Positions 37,086-46,900 of a DNA stretch of 64,000 bases are shown piece after piece (positions within the stretch are counted from its first letter, which is position 1; the number at the start of each line of letters is the position of its first letter). The DNA lies in assembly GCA_027459505.1 (NCBI GenBank), contig DAIDIE010000018.1:145571-209570 (forward strand), written 5' to 3'. This DNA comes from Acidobacteriota bacterium (GTDB taxonomy: Bacteria > Acidobacteriota > Terriglobia > Terriglobales > SCQP01). Made by a program: the position numbers and the translations under genes. The notes beneath the pieces are model-generated. The model was not told the origin of the DNA. It saw only the letters and a list, made by a program, of their open reading frames with translations, and ran no database searches.

Positions 37086-38603
37086 ATGGAACTTCCCGCG
37101 CCGGTTTCCCCTATGTCCAGCAATTCTGAATTGAAGCGGCCCCGCAAAGTGGGCTTTGTGAGCCTTGGCTGCCCGAAAAACCTGGTGGATTCGGAAGTCA
37201 TGATGGGCGTGCTGGCCAGGCATGGCTTTGAAATCACCCCGCGTCCCGAGGAGGCGGAGGTGTTGGTGGTCAATACCTGCAGCTTCATCGAGCCCGCCCG
37301 TCAGGAATCGGTGGACACCATCCTGGAGATGGCGCAGTTCAAGAAAACGGGGCGTGCCCAGAAACTGGTCGTCGCCGGCTGCCTGGTGGAGCGTTATCGG
37401 GATGAAATTCGCCAGGAGATGCCTGAAGTCGATGCCCTGATCGGCACCAACGAGCTGGAAAAGGTGCTGGCGGCCTGCTCCGGCGCTCCCGCGCCGGCAA
37501 AGAGCAATGGCGCCTCCGGTCTGGTGACGATCCAACCCAATGGCTTCTTCGACACCAGCGTCTCCGCGCCTTACCTCTACGATGACCTCACGCCGCGGAT
37601 GCTGGCCACCCCGCGGCACTCCGCCTATATCAAGATCGCCGAAGGTTGCGATCATCCCTGCACGTATTGCGTCATTCCGCAGTTCCGCGGCGCCTTCCGC
37701 AGCCGCCGTTTTGAAAGCGTGATCGCCGAGGCCGAGCGGCTCGCCGCCAATGGAACCCGCGAGATCGTGCTCATCGGGCAGGACACAACTTGCTACGGCG
37801 AAGACCTCGGCTTGAAAGATGGCACCGCGTTACTGCTGGAACGGCTGGCGCAAATCGAAGCGCTGGATTGGGTACGCTGCCTCTACTTCTATCCCAACAA
37901 GGTCACGCAGCGCCTTCTGGACACCATCGCCGCTCATCCGCGCCTGTGCAAGTACATTGACATGCCGCTGCAGCATGCCAGCCCGTCGGTCCTGAAACGC
38001 ATGAAGCGCGGTGGCGGTGCGGAAATCTTTCTTAAGCTGATTGCGCGCATTCGCCGTACCATCCCCAATGTTCAACTGCGAAGCTCGTTTATTGTGGGCT
38101 TCCCGGGTGAGAGCGAAGACGACTTCCAAATGCTTTGCGATTTTGTCGCGCAGGCACAGTTCGATTGGCTCGGAGTTTTCGGCTATTCGGATGAGGAGAC
38201 CAGCGGCTCGTATCATCTGGACGGCAAGGTTCCGGCGCGCACTATTGAGAGCCGTCGCAAAAAGCTGATGGCGCTGCAGCGGCGCATCTCGCGCAAGCGC
38301 CGTGCGCAACACGTGGGCCAGTGCCTTCCCATTCTGCTGGAAGGTCCCAGCAGTGATTCCGACCTGTTATGGGAAGGACGTCTGGAGTCGCAGGCGCCCG
38401 AGATTGACGGCAAGGTATTGATCAACGACTTTCCCGAAGGCTGGATTCCACAACCAGGACAGATGGGCATGGTCGAGATTACCGAGTCGCACGACTACGA
38501 CCTCGTGGGGAGAATTGTCGGCGCTATTGCCGGCGGAACCGGCGCGTCCCCTGGCGCTGCATCCACGGAGACTGCCGTTAGCGGGTTTCCCGTGATCGTC
38601 TAA
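37086..38603 (+). CDS. rimO: Ribosomal protein S12 methylthiotransferase
   Basis: Radical-SAM enzyme that adds a methylthio group to Asp of ribosomal protein S12. The N-terminal UPF0004 domain has SLGCPKNLVDSE and CSFIEPARQES; the radical-SAM cluster is GCDHPCTYC (~187-195); a C-terminal TRAM domain (~430-490) is followed by a Gly/Ala/Ser-rich tail not usual in the family. 505 aa, longer than the common ~440. A TATAAT at 37082-37087 overlaps the ATG at 37086; if this is the -10 box, translation must start later, most likely at ATG 37113. Confidence 0.93.
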   Translation: MELPAPVSPMSSNSELKRPRKVGFVSLGCPKNLVDSEVMMGVLARHGFEITPRPEEAEVLVVNTCSFIEPARQESVDTILEMAQFKKTGRAQKLVVAGCLVERYRDEIRQEMPEVDALIGTNELEKVLAACSGAPAPAKSNGASGLVTIQPNGFFDTSVSAPYLYDDLTPRMLATPRHSAYIKIAEGCDHPCTYCVIPQFRGAFRSRRFESVIAEAERLAANGTREIVLIGQDTTCYGEDLGLKDGTALLLERLAQIEALDWVRCLYFYPNKVTQRLLDTIAAHPRLCKYIDMPLQHASPSVLKRMKRGGGAEIFLKLIARIRRTIPNVQLRSSFIVGFPGESEDDFQMLCDFVAQAQFDWLGVFGYSDEETSGSYHLDGKVPARTIESRRKKLMALQRRISRKRRAQHVGQCLPILLEGPSSDSDLLWEGRLESQAPEIDGKVLINDFPEGWIPQPGQMGMVEITESHDYDLVGRIVGAIAGGTGASPGAASTETAVSGFPVIV

Positions 38604-38654
38604 GCGGAACAGAGTTGCAGTGAAACCGGGGCACGCTGGCGGCGGGATTCACGG

Positions 38655-39251
38655 TTAAGCGGACTCACGGTGCTCGGTTGCGAAGCGGTGGAAGTAGGGA
38701 ATACCAAACGACTTGAGCCGTTCAAAGGCATCGTCCACCCGCGGGCCGACCTGTTCCAGCGCCTGTTCCAACGCAAGGCAGCCTGAGGCATTGCCGCTGG
38801 CGGCGGCGCTCACAGAACCGGCACTCGTCGAGCCTTCGCTTTCACCATTGCGTCCCGCCGTCAGCCACCAGAAGGGCTCCTCGCCCAGGCCGCGCCATTC
38901 CTCTTCGTACAAAAATGGCAGACGGAAGCGCACACGCCCATTGCGCTCTTCCAAATGAGAGCTCAAAACGTGCAGGTCGGGCGTGGGTGCGGCGATGTGA
39001 CCCACCGGGTACTCGGGAAATTCATGCGGCGAGCAGCCCAGCTCTATGGTGAAGCAATCCATATCCCAATTAGGAATGACATAGAGATACACATAGCAGT
39101 GCAGGCGCGTGGCGATGCACCAGCGATACACCGGTTCACCCACCCCAACGGTGGCGCTGACGACCTTGTGGAACATGGGCAGTTCCGAAGTCATGCGTTC
39201 CCAGAACCGCCGGCGAACGGCCTTACCCAACTCACTGCGCATGCATCCCAT
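38655..39251 (-). CDS. Hypothetical protein
   Basis: 198 aa, no recognised family. Rich in aromatic residues and Cys/Trp in the first half (YRWCIATRLHCYVYLYVIPNW), with no signal peptide or convincing membrane helix. A Ser/Gly/Ala low-complexity segment near residues 135-155 separates this from a helical tail. ATG start with GGCGGAG upstream. Reading frame and codon use look genuine; function unknown. Confidence 0.6.
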   Translation of the reverse strand: MGCMRSELGKAVRRRFWERMTSELPMFHKVVSATVGVGEPVYRWCIATRLHCYVYLYVIPNWDMDCFTIELGCSPHEFPEYPVGHIAAPTPDLHVLSSHLEERNGRVRFRLPFLYEEEWRGLGEEPFWWLTAGRNGESEGSTSAGSVSAAASGNASGCLALEQALEQVGPRVDDAFERLKSFGIPYFHRFATEHRESA

Positions 39252-39355
39252 CTCCGCCGGCGAAGATTTTCAGGTGATTGCCCGGCACTCGGCACAATAA
39301 GCCTCTCAATGCGGCCGCGCAACTGTCCTTTAGCGCAGGAGGGCGTGAGGGCCGC

Positions 39356-39568
39356 TCAGTTGGGCGGCTTCCGCTCGTCCCGTTCTTCCGGCAAGCTTTC
39401 CTCACCTTCACCGAAGGCCTCGGGATTGTAGAGAGGAGTGTGGATGGCGTACTTGCCACTGGCCCAATTGGCCAGGTCTTGTGTGCGGCAGCGCTTGCTG
39501 CAGAAGGGAAACTCCGGGTCGCCGGTCCCAACCGGTTTTTTGCAGATGGGGCACTTCCAGGGCGCCAT
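39356..39568 (-). CDS. yacG: YacG-like zinc-ribbon protein (DNA gyrase inhibitor family)
   Basis: Small 70-aa zinc protein. Four Cys ligands (Cys6, Cys9, Cys23, Cys27) in the pattern CPICKKPV...FPFCSKRC followed by DLANWA match YacG, which in E. coli binds DNA gyrase and blocks DNA binding. The C-terminal tail is Glu/Pro-rich. The gene is often next to coaE in other bacteria, but not here. Confidence 0.85.
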   Translation of the reverse strand: MAPWKCPICKKPVGTGDPEFPFCSKRCRTQDLANWASGKYAIHTPLYNPEAFGEGEESLPEERDERKPPN

Positions 39569-39656
39569 AAAACCAGTTTATGGCAGACGGAGGGGCTGTT
39601 GGAGCGGCAAAATGGGGTGCTCTGGCCGCGCACGCCGCGACTTTTAAGCCGACCTG

Positions 39657-39720
39657 GCGAGCCAGAGCCGAGTCGAACTGATTTCGAGTTCCGGATCGCA
39701 GGCCGAAGTGCCGGGGTGCC
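39657..39720 (+). repeat. Interspersed repeat, copy D (left half only)
   Basis: Carries the GCGAGCCAGAGCCGAGTCG end, the TCGAAC-N9-GTTC inverted repeat and CGCAGGCCGAAGTGCCGGGG, as in copy B, but the right part is absent. It lies in the 358-bp gap upstream of the ROK kinase gene; the rest of that gap holds only the promoter at 39735-39763 and no coding signal. Confidence 0.75.
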
Positions 39721-39734
39721 TATACTTCCGCATA

Positions 39735-39763
39735 GTGACTATTGCGCTCACCCCTTATATAAT
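39735..39763 (+). promoter_or_regulatory. Candidate promoter of the ROK kinase gene
   Basis: GTGACT (39735-39740), an exact 17-bp spacer, and a perfect TATAAT (39758-39763). It predicts a leader of about 155 nt before ATG 39927. It lies immediately after repeat copy D. Confidence 0.55.
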
Positions 39764-39926
39764 CTTTATTTACATCGACTTAAACTCCTTGTGACGGTTC
39801 CGCCACGGCGAGCGGAGAACAGCTTGGGAGTGGCCTTAAACCGACTTCAAATTTCCGCTCGGGGGAAGACCGCGGGGCAAGCGCTTACGAAATCAACCCT
39901 GGCCAGCAGCGTACTCCAAGTAAGGC

Positions 39927-40889
39927 ATGTCATTGATCTCCTACACAGTTGCTATCGATCTAGGCGGAACGAATCTGCGGGTCGCCGCGGTACAAAGCGG
40001 CGGCCGCATTCTCGATACCTTAAGCTTGTCCACCCAAGTGGAACTGGGGCCGGATTCGGCACTGCAGCGGATGTGTGCCGCCGTTCGAGAACTTACCAGC
40101 CGTTATGGTGCGCCGCTGGGCGTGGGAATTTGCCTCCCCGGACAACTGGATCGCGAGAACGGCAGCATTCGCTTGGCTGCCAATTTGCCGGGCTGGGAAG
40201 GCTTCGCTCTACGCGGCAAAATGGAGGAGCTGCTGGAATTGCCGGTTCGTTTGGAGCACGACGCCACGGCGGCCGGTTTAGGGGAGTATTACTACGGCGC
40301 CGGACGCGGCAGCGAATCCCTGGCGATGTTGACCCTGGGTACCGGTTTGGGTTCAGCGCTGATTGTGAATGGCCGTTTGTGGCGCGCCGGTGATGGTGGC
40401 GCCCCTGAACTGGGCCACGTCTGCGTCGACTATAAGGGTGTGGCGTGCGGCTGCGGTGGCATCGGCTGTCTGGAGTGCTATGTCTCGGCAACCGCGCTGA
40501 CGGAAGCTGCGCGCCGCCGCCTCGGCAAGGAACTCTCCGCCGCTCAACTCGCCCAATTGGCGCAAGAGGGGGACTCCGTGGCCCTGGAACTATGGGACGA
40601 TCTGGCTGCCGCCTTGGCGGCCGGCTTGACTGCGTTCATGAATACATTGGACCTGCCGTTGTATGTCATCGGGGGTGGCGTCGCAAGAGCGTGGAACCTT
40701 GTGCAGCCGCGCTTGGAACAGCAGTTGCCTCGCCGCTCTTTCCGCTATCGTGGCGGCAAATGCCGCGTCGTCAAGGGCGCCCTGGATGAGGCCGGCCTGC
40801 TAGGCGCGGCCGCGCTTATCCTGGAGCCCGCGCTTGAGGAGTTTTCCTGTTCTTCCCGCGCCAGCGCGATGACTACGCTCAAACCATGA
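39927..40889 (+). CDS. ROK-family sugar kinase (glucokinase-like)
   Basis: ATP-dependent hexose kinase. The N-terminal phosphate motif is DLGGTNLRVA (11-20), the catalytic-base Asp lies in LEHDATAAGLGEYY, and the ROK zinc finger is VACGCGGIGCLECY with His in ELGHVCVDYKG. 320 aa without an N-terminal helix-turn-helix, so it is an enzyme, not a NagC/XylR-type repressor. Glucose or N-acetylated sugars are likely substrates. Followed on the same strand by the xylose-isomerase-like gene, which may share its transcript. Confidence 0.9.
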   Translation: MSLISYTVAIDLGGTNLRVAAVQSGGRILDTLSLSTQVELGPDSALQRMCAAVRELTSRYGAPLGVGICLPGQLDRENGSIRLAANLPGWEGFALRGKMEELLELPVRLEHDATAAGLGEYYYGAGRGSESLAMLTLGTGLGSALIVNGRLWRAGDGGAPELGHVCVDYKGVACGCGGIGCLECYVSATALTEAARRRLGKELSAAQLAQLAQEGDSVALELWDDLAAALAAGLTAFMNTLDLPLYVIGGGVARAWNLVQPRLEQQLPRRSFRYRGGKCRVVKGALDEAGLLGAAALILEPALEEFSCSSRASAMTTLKP

Positions 40890-41108
40890 GGTTTGCGCGT
40901 TGCGCAGCGGACCTCCCTGGGCCATCGCGCAATCCGCGAGAAGCATTGCCAGAGTAGCTTTCCGGGCCGCGCCAGAGTACCGTTGCAAGTTTTTTTCCCA
41001 TTTCGCGCTCGCCAGGGGCCCAATTCAGGGCATCATGGTAGGGAGCAAAAAATGCAGCGGAACCGGCCAGCACTGAAGTTGAGTGGGCGTTCCGCCGAGG
41101 AATAGGGC

Positions 41109-42344
41109 ATGGCAACTATAACGTCACAGTCTCAGGAAATCTCCATAGTCGATCGTCTGGTCTCGGCCTGCGGCGGCTCCTATAGCGCGCAGACGCGGCG
41201 CAAGTATTTCATTACCGGCCCCCAATGGGCGGCGGCTTACGAAGGGCAGGCACTGTTCCACGCCCCCACCCGCCAGCCGGTAACGCCCGCGCAGGTCATC
41301 GCGGAATACGACAAGATCGGTATCGGCTACTGGTGCACCCATGATACCGACGTCATTCCCACCGAAGCCCTGGGAACGGACCGCCAGTGGGAGATCCTGG
41401 ACGCCATCCGGAAGGATTTGCAGAAGCACGAGATGAAGTGCTCCATGGTCACCTGCGAGACCTTCCATCACGCGGTTTGGGCGGCCGGCCCAGCGGCCCA
41501 GTCCCCCGAGGTGCGCGCCTACGCCAATCAGCGTGTGGTTAATAACGTCGAGATCGGCCACTTCATGGGTGCGCAATATGCCGTCTACTGGCCCGGCACG
41601 CTGGGATACATGCTGCAGGGAGCCATCGACGAGATCGAAACCCTGGAATGGTATGCGCAGTCCATCAACGCCGCCTGCGAAGCCGATATCAAGCTGGCCA
41701 AGAAGAACAATCGCCCCACCCTCAAGCATTGTATGGAGGCCAAACCGTTTGAGCCGCAGGCCGAAATCCTGTTGCCCACCACCGACGCCATGCTGGCCTT
41801 CATTCAGTCGGGCAAGCTCACCCACCCAGAAATGGTCGGCGTAAACCCTGAGTACCTCCACGAATTGATGTGGGGTGGCGCCCCGCGGGCCGCTTTGGCG
41901 CGTGCGCTGATGGCCGGCAAATTGTGGCACTTTGACATCAATGATGGCTACCGTCTCAAGCACGACGTCGATATCGCCGTCGGCTTGGTCAATCCCCTGG
42001 ATTGGCTCTGCATCCTGGTCTTGCTGCGCAGCCACGGCTACAACGGTCCCTTTAACCTCGACTACAAGCCGCCTCGCACCACCAGCAACAAGGGCGTCTT
42101 CTCCATCAGCTTCCCCACCGCGGTGGACCGCTTCATCACCCTTTGGGAGATGGCCGGCGAAGTCTCGGAAGATCCCATCATCAAAGAGGCGACCGAGGCT
42201 CTCAAGCAGGGCGTTAGCGGCGGTAAAACGGCCGCCGAGATCGCCAAGGCGCACGCTGAACTCGGCTCCCTGCACGAGCTGATCGGCCACCGCTTGTTCC
42301 AGATTCTGATTGGCCAAAACCGCGGGCGCAAGTTCTCGGTCTAG
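41109..42344 (+). CDS. Xylose-isomerase-like sugar isomerase (TIM barrel)
   Basis: 411-aa TIM-barrel enzyme that likely interconverts an aldose and a ketose using two metal ions. His78, Asp79 and Asp81 in CTHDTDVIP are the catalytic His-Asp block of xylose isomerases; the metal ligands are in CMEAKPFEP and HFDINDGYRLKHDVD, which resembles the second metal site of XylA. Overall divergence leaves the sugar open (xylose, or another aldose). GAGGAATAGGGC precedes the ATG. A strong terminator follows. Its neighbour is a ROK kinase. Confidence 0.83.
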   Translation: MATITSQSQEISIVDRLVSACGGSYSAQTRRKYFITGPQWAAAYEGQALFHAPTRQPVTPAQVIAEYDKIGIGYWCTHDTDVIPTEALGTDRQWEILDAIRKDLQKHEMKCSMVTCETFHHAVWAAGPAAQSPEVRAYANQRVVNNVEIGHFMGAQYAVYWPGTLGYMLQGAIDEIETLEWYAQSINAACEADIKLAKKNNRPTLKHCMEAKPFEPQAEILLPTTDAMLAFIQSGKLTHPEMVGVNPEYLHELMWGGAPRAALARALMAGKLWHFDINDGYRLKHDVDIAVGLVNPLDWLCILVLLRSHGYNGPFNLDYKPPRTTSNKGVFSISFPTAVDRFITLWEMAGEVSEDPIIKEATEALKQGVSGGKTAAEIAKAHAELGSLHELIGHRLFQILIGQNRGRKFSV

Positions 42345-42371
42345 TCCAAGCCATGAGCCTGTGACAGCTCT

Positions 42372-42416
42372 GTTCCGGCGCCCGCCGCGCAAGCGGCTGG
42401 GCGCCGGAACCTTTTT
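42372..42416 (+). terminator. Strong Rho-independent terminator
   Basis: A 12-bp stem GTTCCGGCGCCC / GGGCGCCGGAAC encloses a second stem GCCGC-GCAA-GCGGC, and is followed by CTTTTT. Ends the xylose-isomerase-like transcript. Confidence 0.88.
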
Positions 42417-42499
42417 GGGAAGTGGTGTGGCCGCCGGGTCGCCTGGTAAAGGCGGCCTTGACGATCAGTTTGGGGTGGCACATTGGGGTGTCACTTGGG

Positions 42500-42558
42500 C
42501 CTGCCGCTTTGGCCTGCGGAGCCGAACTCGAAAACAGTTGGACTCGGACGTTGCTCGT
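42500..42558 (-). repeat. Interspersed repeat, copy E (partial, reverse orientation)
   Basis: Matches the CGGCCTGCG, AACTCGAAA-CAGTT and GACTCGGAC-TTGCTCGT end of the family, oriented like copy A. It lies in the 298-bp gap between the isomerase terminator and the SRAP gene, which otherwise has no visible feature. Confidence 0.7.
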
Positions 42559-42642
42559 TAGCTGCCGGGCTACACTGGGAGTTGCGGTGAGCGGGCAGCC
42601 GGAGAGGGAAGCGCCGGTGGCCGCCGCCGGGCGCGATTCTGC

Positions 42643-43380
42643 ATGTGCAATCTCTTCACTATTGGCAAAGACGGTCACACAGTGGCCAAGAAGTTTGGAT
42701 TGAAGATCGCTCCCGGCCTGAGTGGCCGGCGTGACCTGGCGCCCACCGACCAGGTGCTGGTGGTGCGATCCGGCGCCGCGGGAGAACGGTTAGCGCATTG
42801 GCAGCGTTGGGGCTTGATCCCGCCCTGGGCGAAGCTGGAGATGGCGGCCAAGCCGCTGACCAATGCTCGTGTGGAAACCTTGGCGGTGCGCCCGGCTTTT
42901 CGCGACGCGCTTCGGCAGCGCCGCTGCCTGGTTCCAGCGGACGGCTTTTACGAGTGGTCCACTCCGGTGGGCGGTGGGCGGAAACGGCGCCACCTGATCC
43001 GGCGTGAAGACGGTGAGTTATTTGCCTTTGCTGGCTTATGGGAGACCTGGCTGGTGCCGGAGTTTCCGGAAGAGTTCAGTCCCAGCCGTTCCGCCCCTGC
43101 CGCGCAGTTGGCCTTTGAAGTCTACGCGGCGCCGCAGCCGTCCTCGCCGCCCCCGGGAGACGGCGCGCTCGTTCCCGGACAGACGATTGAGAGCTGCACC
43201 ATCGTCACGACCGCAGCCGCGCCTTGGCTGGCGCCGCTGCATCATCGCATGCCGGTGGTCTTGCCGCCCGAGTGCTACGACGATTGGTTAAGGCCGGACG
43301 GGGAAGACTCTTCTGGTTGGGAGCACTTGCTGCGGCAAACCCCAGATCAGGGTTGGGTCATTGAAGGCTTTACTGTGTGA
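42643..43380 (+). CDS. SRAP-domain protein (YedK/HMCES family)
   Basis: Forms a covalent DNA-protein crosslink with abasic sites in single-stranded DNA and shields them from error-prone repair. After Met removal, catalytic Cys2 becomes the N-terminus (MCNLFTIG). The other active-site residues are present: Asn74 in NARVET, Glu104 in GFYEW, and His200 in HHRMP. 245 aa. The mid-protein Pro/Ser insertion (~160-178) is variable in the family. It stands alone; no SOS-type operator was recognised upstream. Confidence 0.92.
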   Translation: MCNLFTIGKDGHTVAKKFGLKIAPGLSGRRDLAPTDQVLVVRSGAAGERLAHWQRWGLIPPWAKLEMAAKPLTNARVETLAVRPAFRDALRQRRCLVPADGFYEWSTPVGGGRKRRHLIRREDGELFAFAGLWETWLVPEFPEEFSPSRSAPAAQLAFEVYAAPQPSSPPPGDGALVPGQTIESCTIVTTAAAPWLAPLHHRMPVVLPPECYDDWLRPDGEDSSGWEHLLRQTPDQGWVIEGFTV

Positions 43381-43414
43381 ATGCCCGTCGGCTTGTGTTC
43401 AAGCGCTGACAGTT

Positions 43415-43810
43415 TCAACTTCCAGCCGCGGCGCCAAACGAGCCTTTTCTTTCTACCAGTTTTGCGCGCAGCGACGGCAAACAGTCCTCCGCCTCCCTGG
43501 ACCAGTAATACACCCGCGCCTGAGCGGCAACGGTTGAGATGAAGGAATGCGGATCGCGCAGCCCCTCGGCGAATTCCGCTGGTGTGAACACCGCGAAGTC
43601 CATGGGTGACATCAAGCCAAACAGGTAGCGCCGGATCGCTACGTTTCGCGAGGCGGCGCTGCCGTGGGTGTGGCGGATGACAAAAACGTCCAGGTCACTG
43701 TCAGCCCCCGCGATCCCGGTCGCGTAGGAACCGAAGATGCCAGCCGCGACCGGCGAGCAGCCGCGGACAATGTAATCGATAATGCGATGAATGTCGTTTT
43801 CAGTAAGCAC
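43415..43810 (-). CDS. MNT-type nucleotidyltransferase-fold protein
   Basis: Small Pol-beta-fold nucleotidyltransferase with GSYATG at 27-32 and the metal-binding DSDLD (Asp39, Asp41) after it. Such proteins are often antitoxins that adenylylate a HEPN toxin, but no HEPN partner is encoded next to it, so it may be an orphan. The GTG at 43810 is favoured by GGGAGA eight bases upstream (131 aa); a TTG at 43876 would add 22 residues. Convergent with the SRAP gene; it is downstream of the Tc toxin gene on the same strand. Confidence 0.75.
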   Translation of the reverse strand: MLTENDIHRIIDYIVRGCSPVAAGIFGSYATGIAGADSDLDVFVIRHTHGSAASRNVAIRRYLFGLMSPMDFAVFTPAEFAEGLRDPHSFISTVAAQARVYYWSREAEDCLPSLRAKLVERKGSFGAAAGS

Positions 43811-43941
43811 CCGAAGTGTCTCCCAACGGTTCTCGGCGGTGCGCCCCCACCTTGCTTTGCGGCAGTCCACCAGCAACGGCCCTGGCAGCGCGCCCGTTCG
43901 ATTCGCCTGTGCTGCATATGCCGTCTTGCTTGGAGTCCCCG

Positions 43942-46900
43942 CTAATACGTGTATTGGACAACCAAAAAGATGTCCTGAATCAGTGCCGGGTCCAGCCGGG
44001 CGGGGCCGGCGCCGGCGCGCTTCAAACTTGCAGGGATATCGCCGGATTGTACCGCCAGGTTAAGTGCCTGTGGCGCGCTCCCTCCCAGCAGCCCATTGCC
44101 GCCGGCATCTGCGCTGAGTGCGTTCAGCGGATTGCCGTTGCTATCGTTCAAGGGATTGAACGTCAGGTTGGCTGGCGGCCCCGGCTGGTTGGCGCTGGCC
44201 GGCCAAATCGTGGTGGGTAGCGCGTCGGGAATTGTTTTGGTCAGCAGGACGTAGCTGGCAATATTGACCACCTTGGGGGTTGCTCCCGCGAAGTTGGCCA
44301 GCGGGAACAAGGTTGCGGCAACAGGCAGCGACAACACTTGCTGAGTGGCATTCGGGTCCGAAGGGTTGAAAAAGCGGTAATAGGAATCGTTAAAGGTGCT
44401 TTTCACACTGACCAGCAAGGCTTGCGGATTCTTGTTGTCTTTGAGCCGGTTCAGCACGGCGGAGCGTACCACGTTGGCGGCTGAGGGGTCGGCGCCGCCA
44501 CGCGCTGTATAGCGCACATGCAGGATCACATCGGAAATGGTGGAGCAGTCAAACTGGTTGTCGCGCGGATCAAGCACCAGATTCCAGGTGCTGATGGCGC
44601 CCTGGCCTTCAAAAGGCAGCCAGCGCTCATCGCGCAGGTTCGGCTCGAACAACCCGCTATCGTTGCGTCCGCTGCTGATAGCGATGGTTGTGGTCCCGGG
44701 GGCTCCAAGCGGCGAAGCCAGGATGGCATTGGGATCATTGGGCGCCGCTGTAGCCGCCTGGGGCGTATAGGCATTCCCCGGAGGCTGGGTGCGTATCAAA
44801 GCCCCGGTCAGGGTGAGCGTGGCGTTCACGCCGGAATACGGGCCGGTGACACAGGGCACGGTGAGCGCAACATTGCGCAGCCGGCGGAAGTACTGCCCGG
44901 GATGATCGCGGTCAAACAGATCTTCGTTGAGAGCGATCTGACAGGTACCTGTCTCACGCAGCATGATGAGTTGGGTCGGATCGAGAAGTGCAAGGGAGAA
45001 GTGCTTGAGGATTTCCAGCTCACGGCTGTTGGCACTGAGGTATTGCGCTTCCATGCGGCGCAAGTCGAATAGCAGGCTTTCTCCGGCGGTCAGGCCCTTG
45101 TGTTGGCTATCCCAATAGCCGTATTGCAGGAAGGTGTCTTGCGTTCCGAGCTCATACTGATAGGCGGATTGCGCCTGCTGGCCCAGCGAAAAGGCCAGCT
45201 GGTAGGCCTGCGCGTACACTGTGCTCAACTGCGTCAGCATCCAGTTATAGAGTTCGGCGTTGGTGTACTTGTTGTTGAGAAAATCGCTGAGGGCCTGAGC
45301 ATTGGCGATCTGCTGGGTCTGGATGTTGTATTGGGATTTGGCGATGGCGAGCCGGTCATTGGCGGCGGTGATTTGGGCGTCGAGTTGGTCCAACTCCGCC
45401 TGCGCGGTATTGGCCTGAAGCTTCCATTCGTCCATGCGCCGCTGGTAGCCGCCCATAGTTGAGGCCAGGCCGCCGGAGGCGTTGAGGACACCTGCCAAGC
45501 CGCGTGCCACATCGGCCCAGGAGGTGGATGAGTTGCCGACGTTGACCCCGCCGTATTTGGCGTTGACCGCGGGAGTTCCGCCAAAGCCGGAGACGCCTCC
45601 CTCCAGGCTGGGGATGAGGTGCGCGATGCCCGCCACCATGTCCAGAACCACCGCCGCGCCGCTGGCCACCAGGCCGGCGGCCTGCAAGGACAGGGCGGCT
45701 GTTTCCCAGGGGTTCAGGAAAGCTATGTTGGAATAAAAGTTATAGCGGAGTTGAACGACGGCCTTCTGCTTTTGCAGCGCCGCGATCTGATCCTGGGCAT
45801 CGTCGACTTGCCCCTGCTTCACGTCCAGCATGCGCGTCTGGATATCCAGTGCCTGGCTGGCGTTGAGCTCGGCTAACGATTCCGCATCCTGTTTTTCGAG
45901 CGCGCCTAAAATGAGCGCCCCAAAGGCGCGCACATCGTTGGCCAGCGCCAGCGCCTTTTGCAATGTGGGCGTGAAGCGGTAAACCGGCGATGGCGCATTC
46001 ACGCCCGTGCTTCCCACTCCACCCGTCTGTTGCTCGGCAACTGCGAGCGGGTTGATCGGCGGTGCATAAAGGGGAAGCGGCTGCGGGACGCCTTGCATGT
46101 TCAGGCAATGCCGAATGTTGTAGAGACGCTGTTCCACCTTGCCCCAGTAACCCAGCAACTGCTCGTTGGGTGGAATGCAAAACAGAAGCGTGCTTCCGTT
46201 GCCCGGAAATTGCGGTAAGGTGTCCCCATCGCCCGCGCCCTGGTAAAGCGTTTCGGGTGGGTCGGGAGCGATCACCACATTCTCGACTTCGACCAGGGTG
46301 TTGGCGAACAGATCGACATTCTTGAGCGAAGCGTATGTGGGAGACTGAGCGCCGCCGGCTTGCGGCGCGCGCACCAACTCGGGCTTGGGGCCCAGAACCA
46401 TGTTGGCAAACACGTAAAGCTGTTCCGCCTGACTGACCGTTTCGGCCGTGTACTGGCTGTAGTACCAGTCTCCCCATGCGATCAGGATGTCGAGAAACTT
46501 CATCACTGCCGCCTTGGCATAAGCCGCGATGCGCAGGCTGGCGACGGCGTGCGGATCAAAGGGGTGATTGATCCAGTTGTTGATGGCGTTGGCGGTGGAA
46601 TCGTCGTTGATGCCTTGCTGCTTGGCGGCCGCAAGCGTGCTGAGCAGGTTCTGAATCTGCTGGTCGCTCCATTGCTGCTGGTTAAGCTCGTAAAAGGGAG
46701 CAAACTGCCAAAAACGCTGGGGAGCGGGCTCTCCACTGCTGTCGGTTGGATTGAAAACGTACTCCAGCCACTTGAGAGCGTCGGAGTAGCGCTGGTTCTG
46801 CAGTAGCAGAGTGGCCACGAGAATGGGGACGTGGTAAAAAGTCTCCCAGTTATAAAGCGAGTAGGCGCCGCCGCACGCAGGATCGAAATCCAGACCGTTT

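Noticed and set aside
41124..42392. 422-codon open frame on the minus strand
   Set aside because: Antisense to the xylose-isomerase-like gene; mirror of its codon pattern.
43415..43810. MNT antitoxin of a HEPN/MNT toxin-antitoxin pair
   Set aside because: No HEPN-domain gene is adjacent on either side, so only the nucleotidyltransferase fold is reported.
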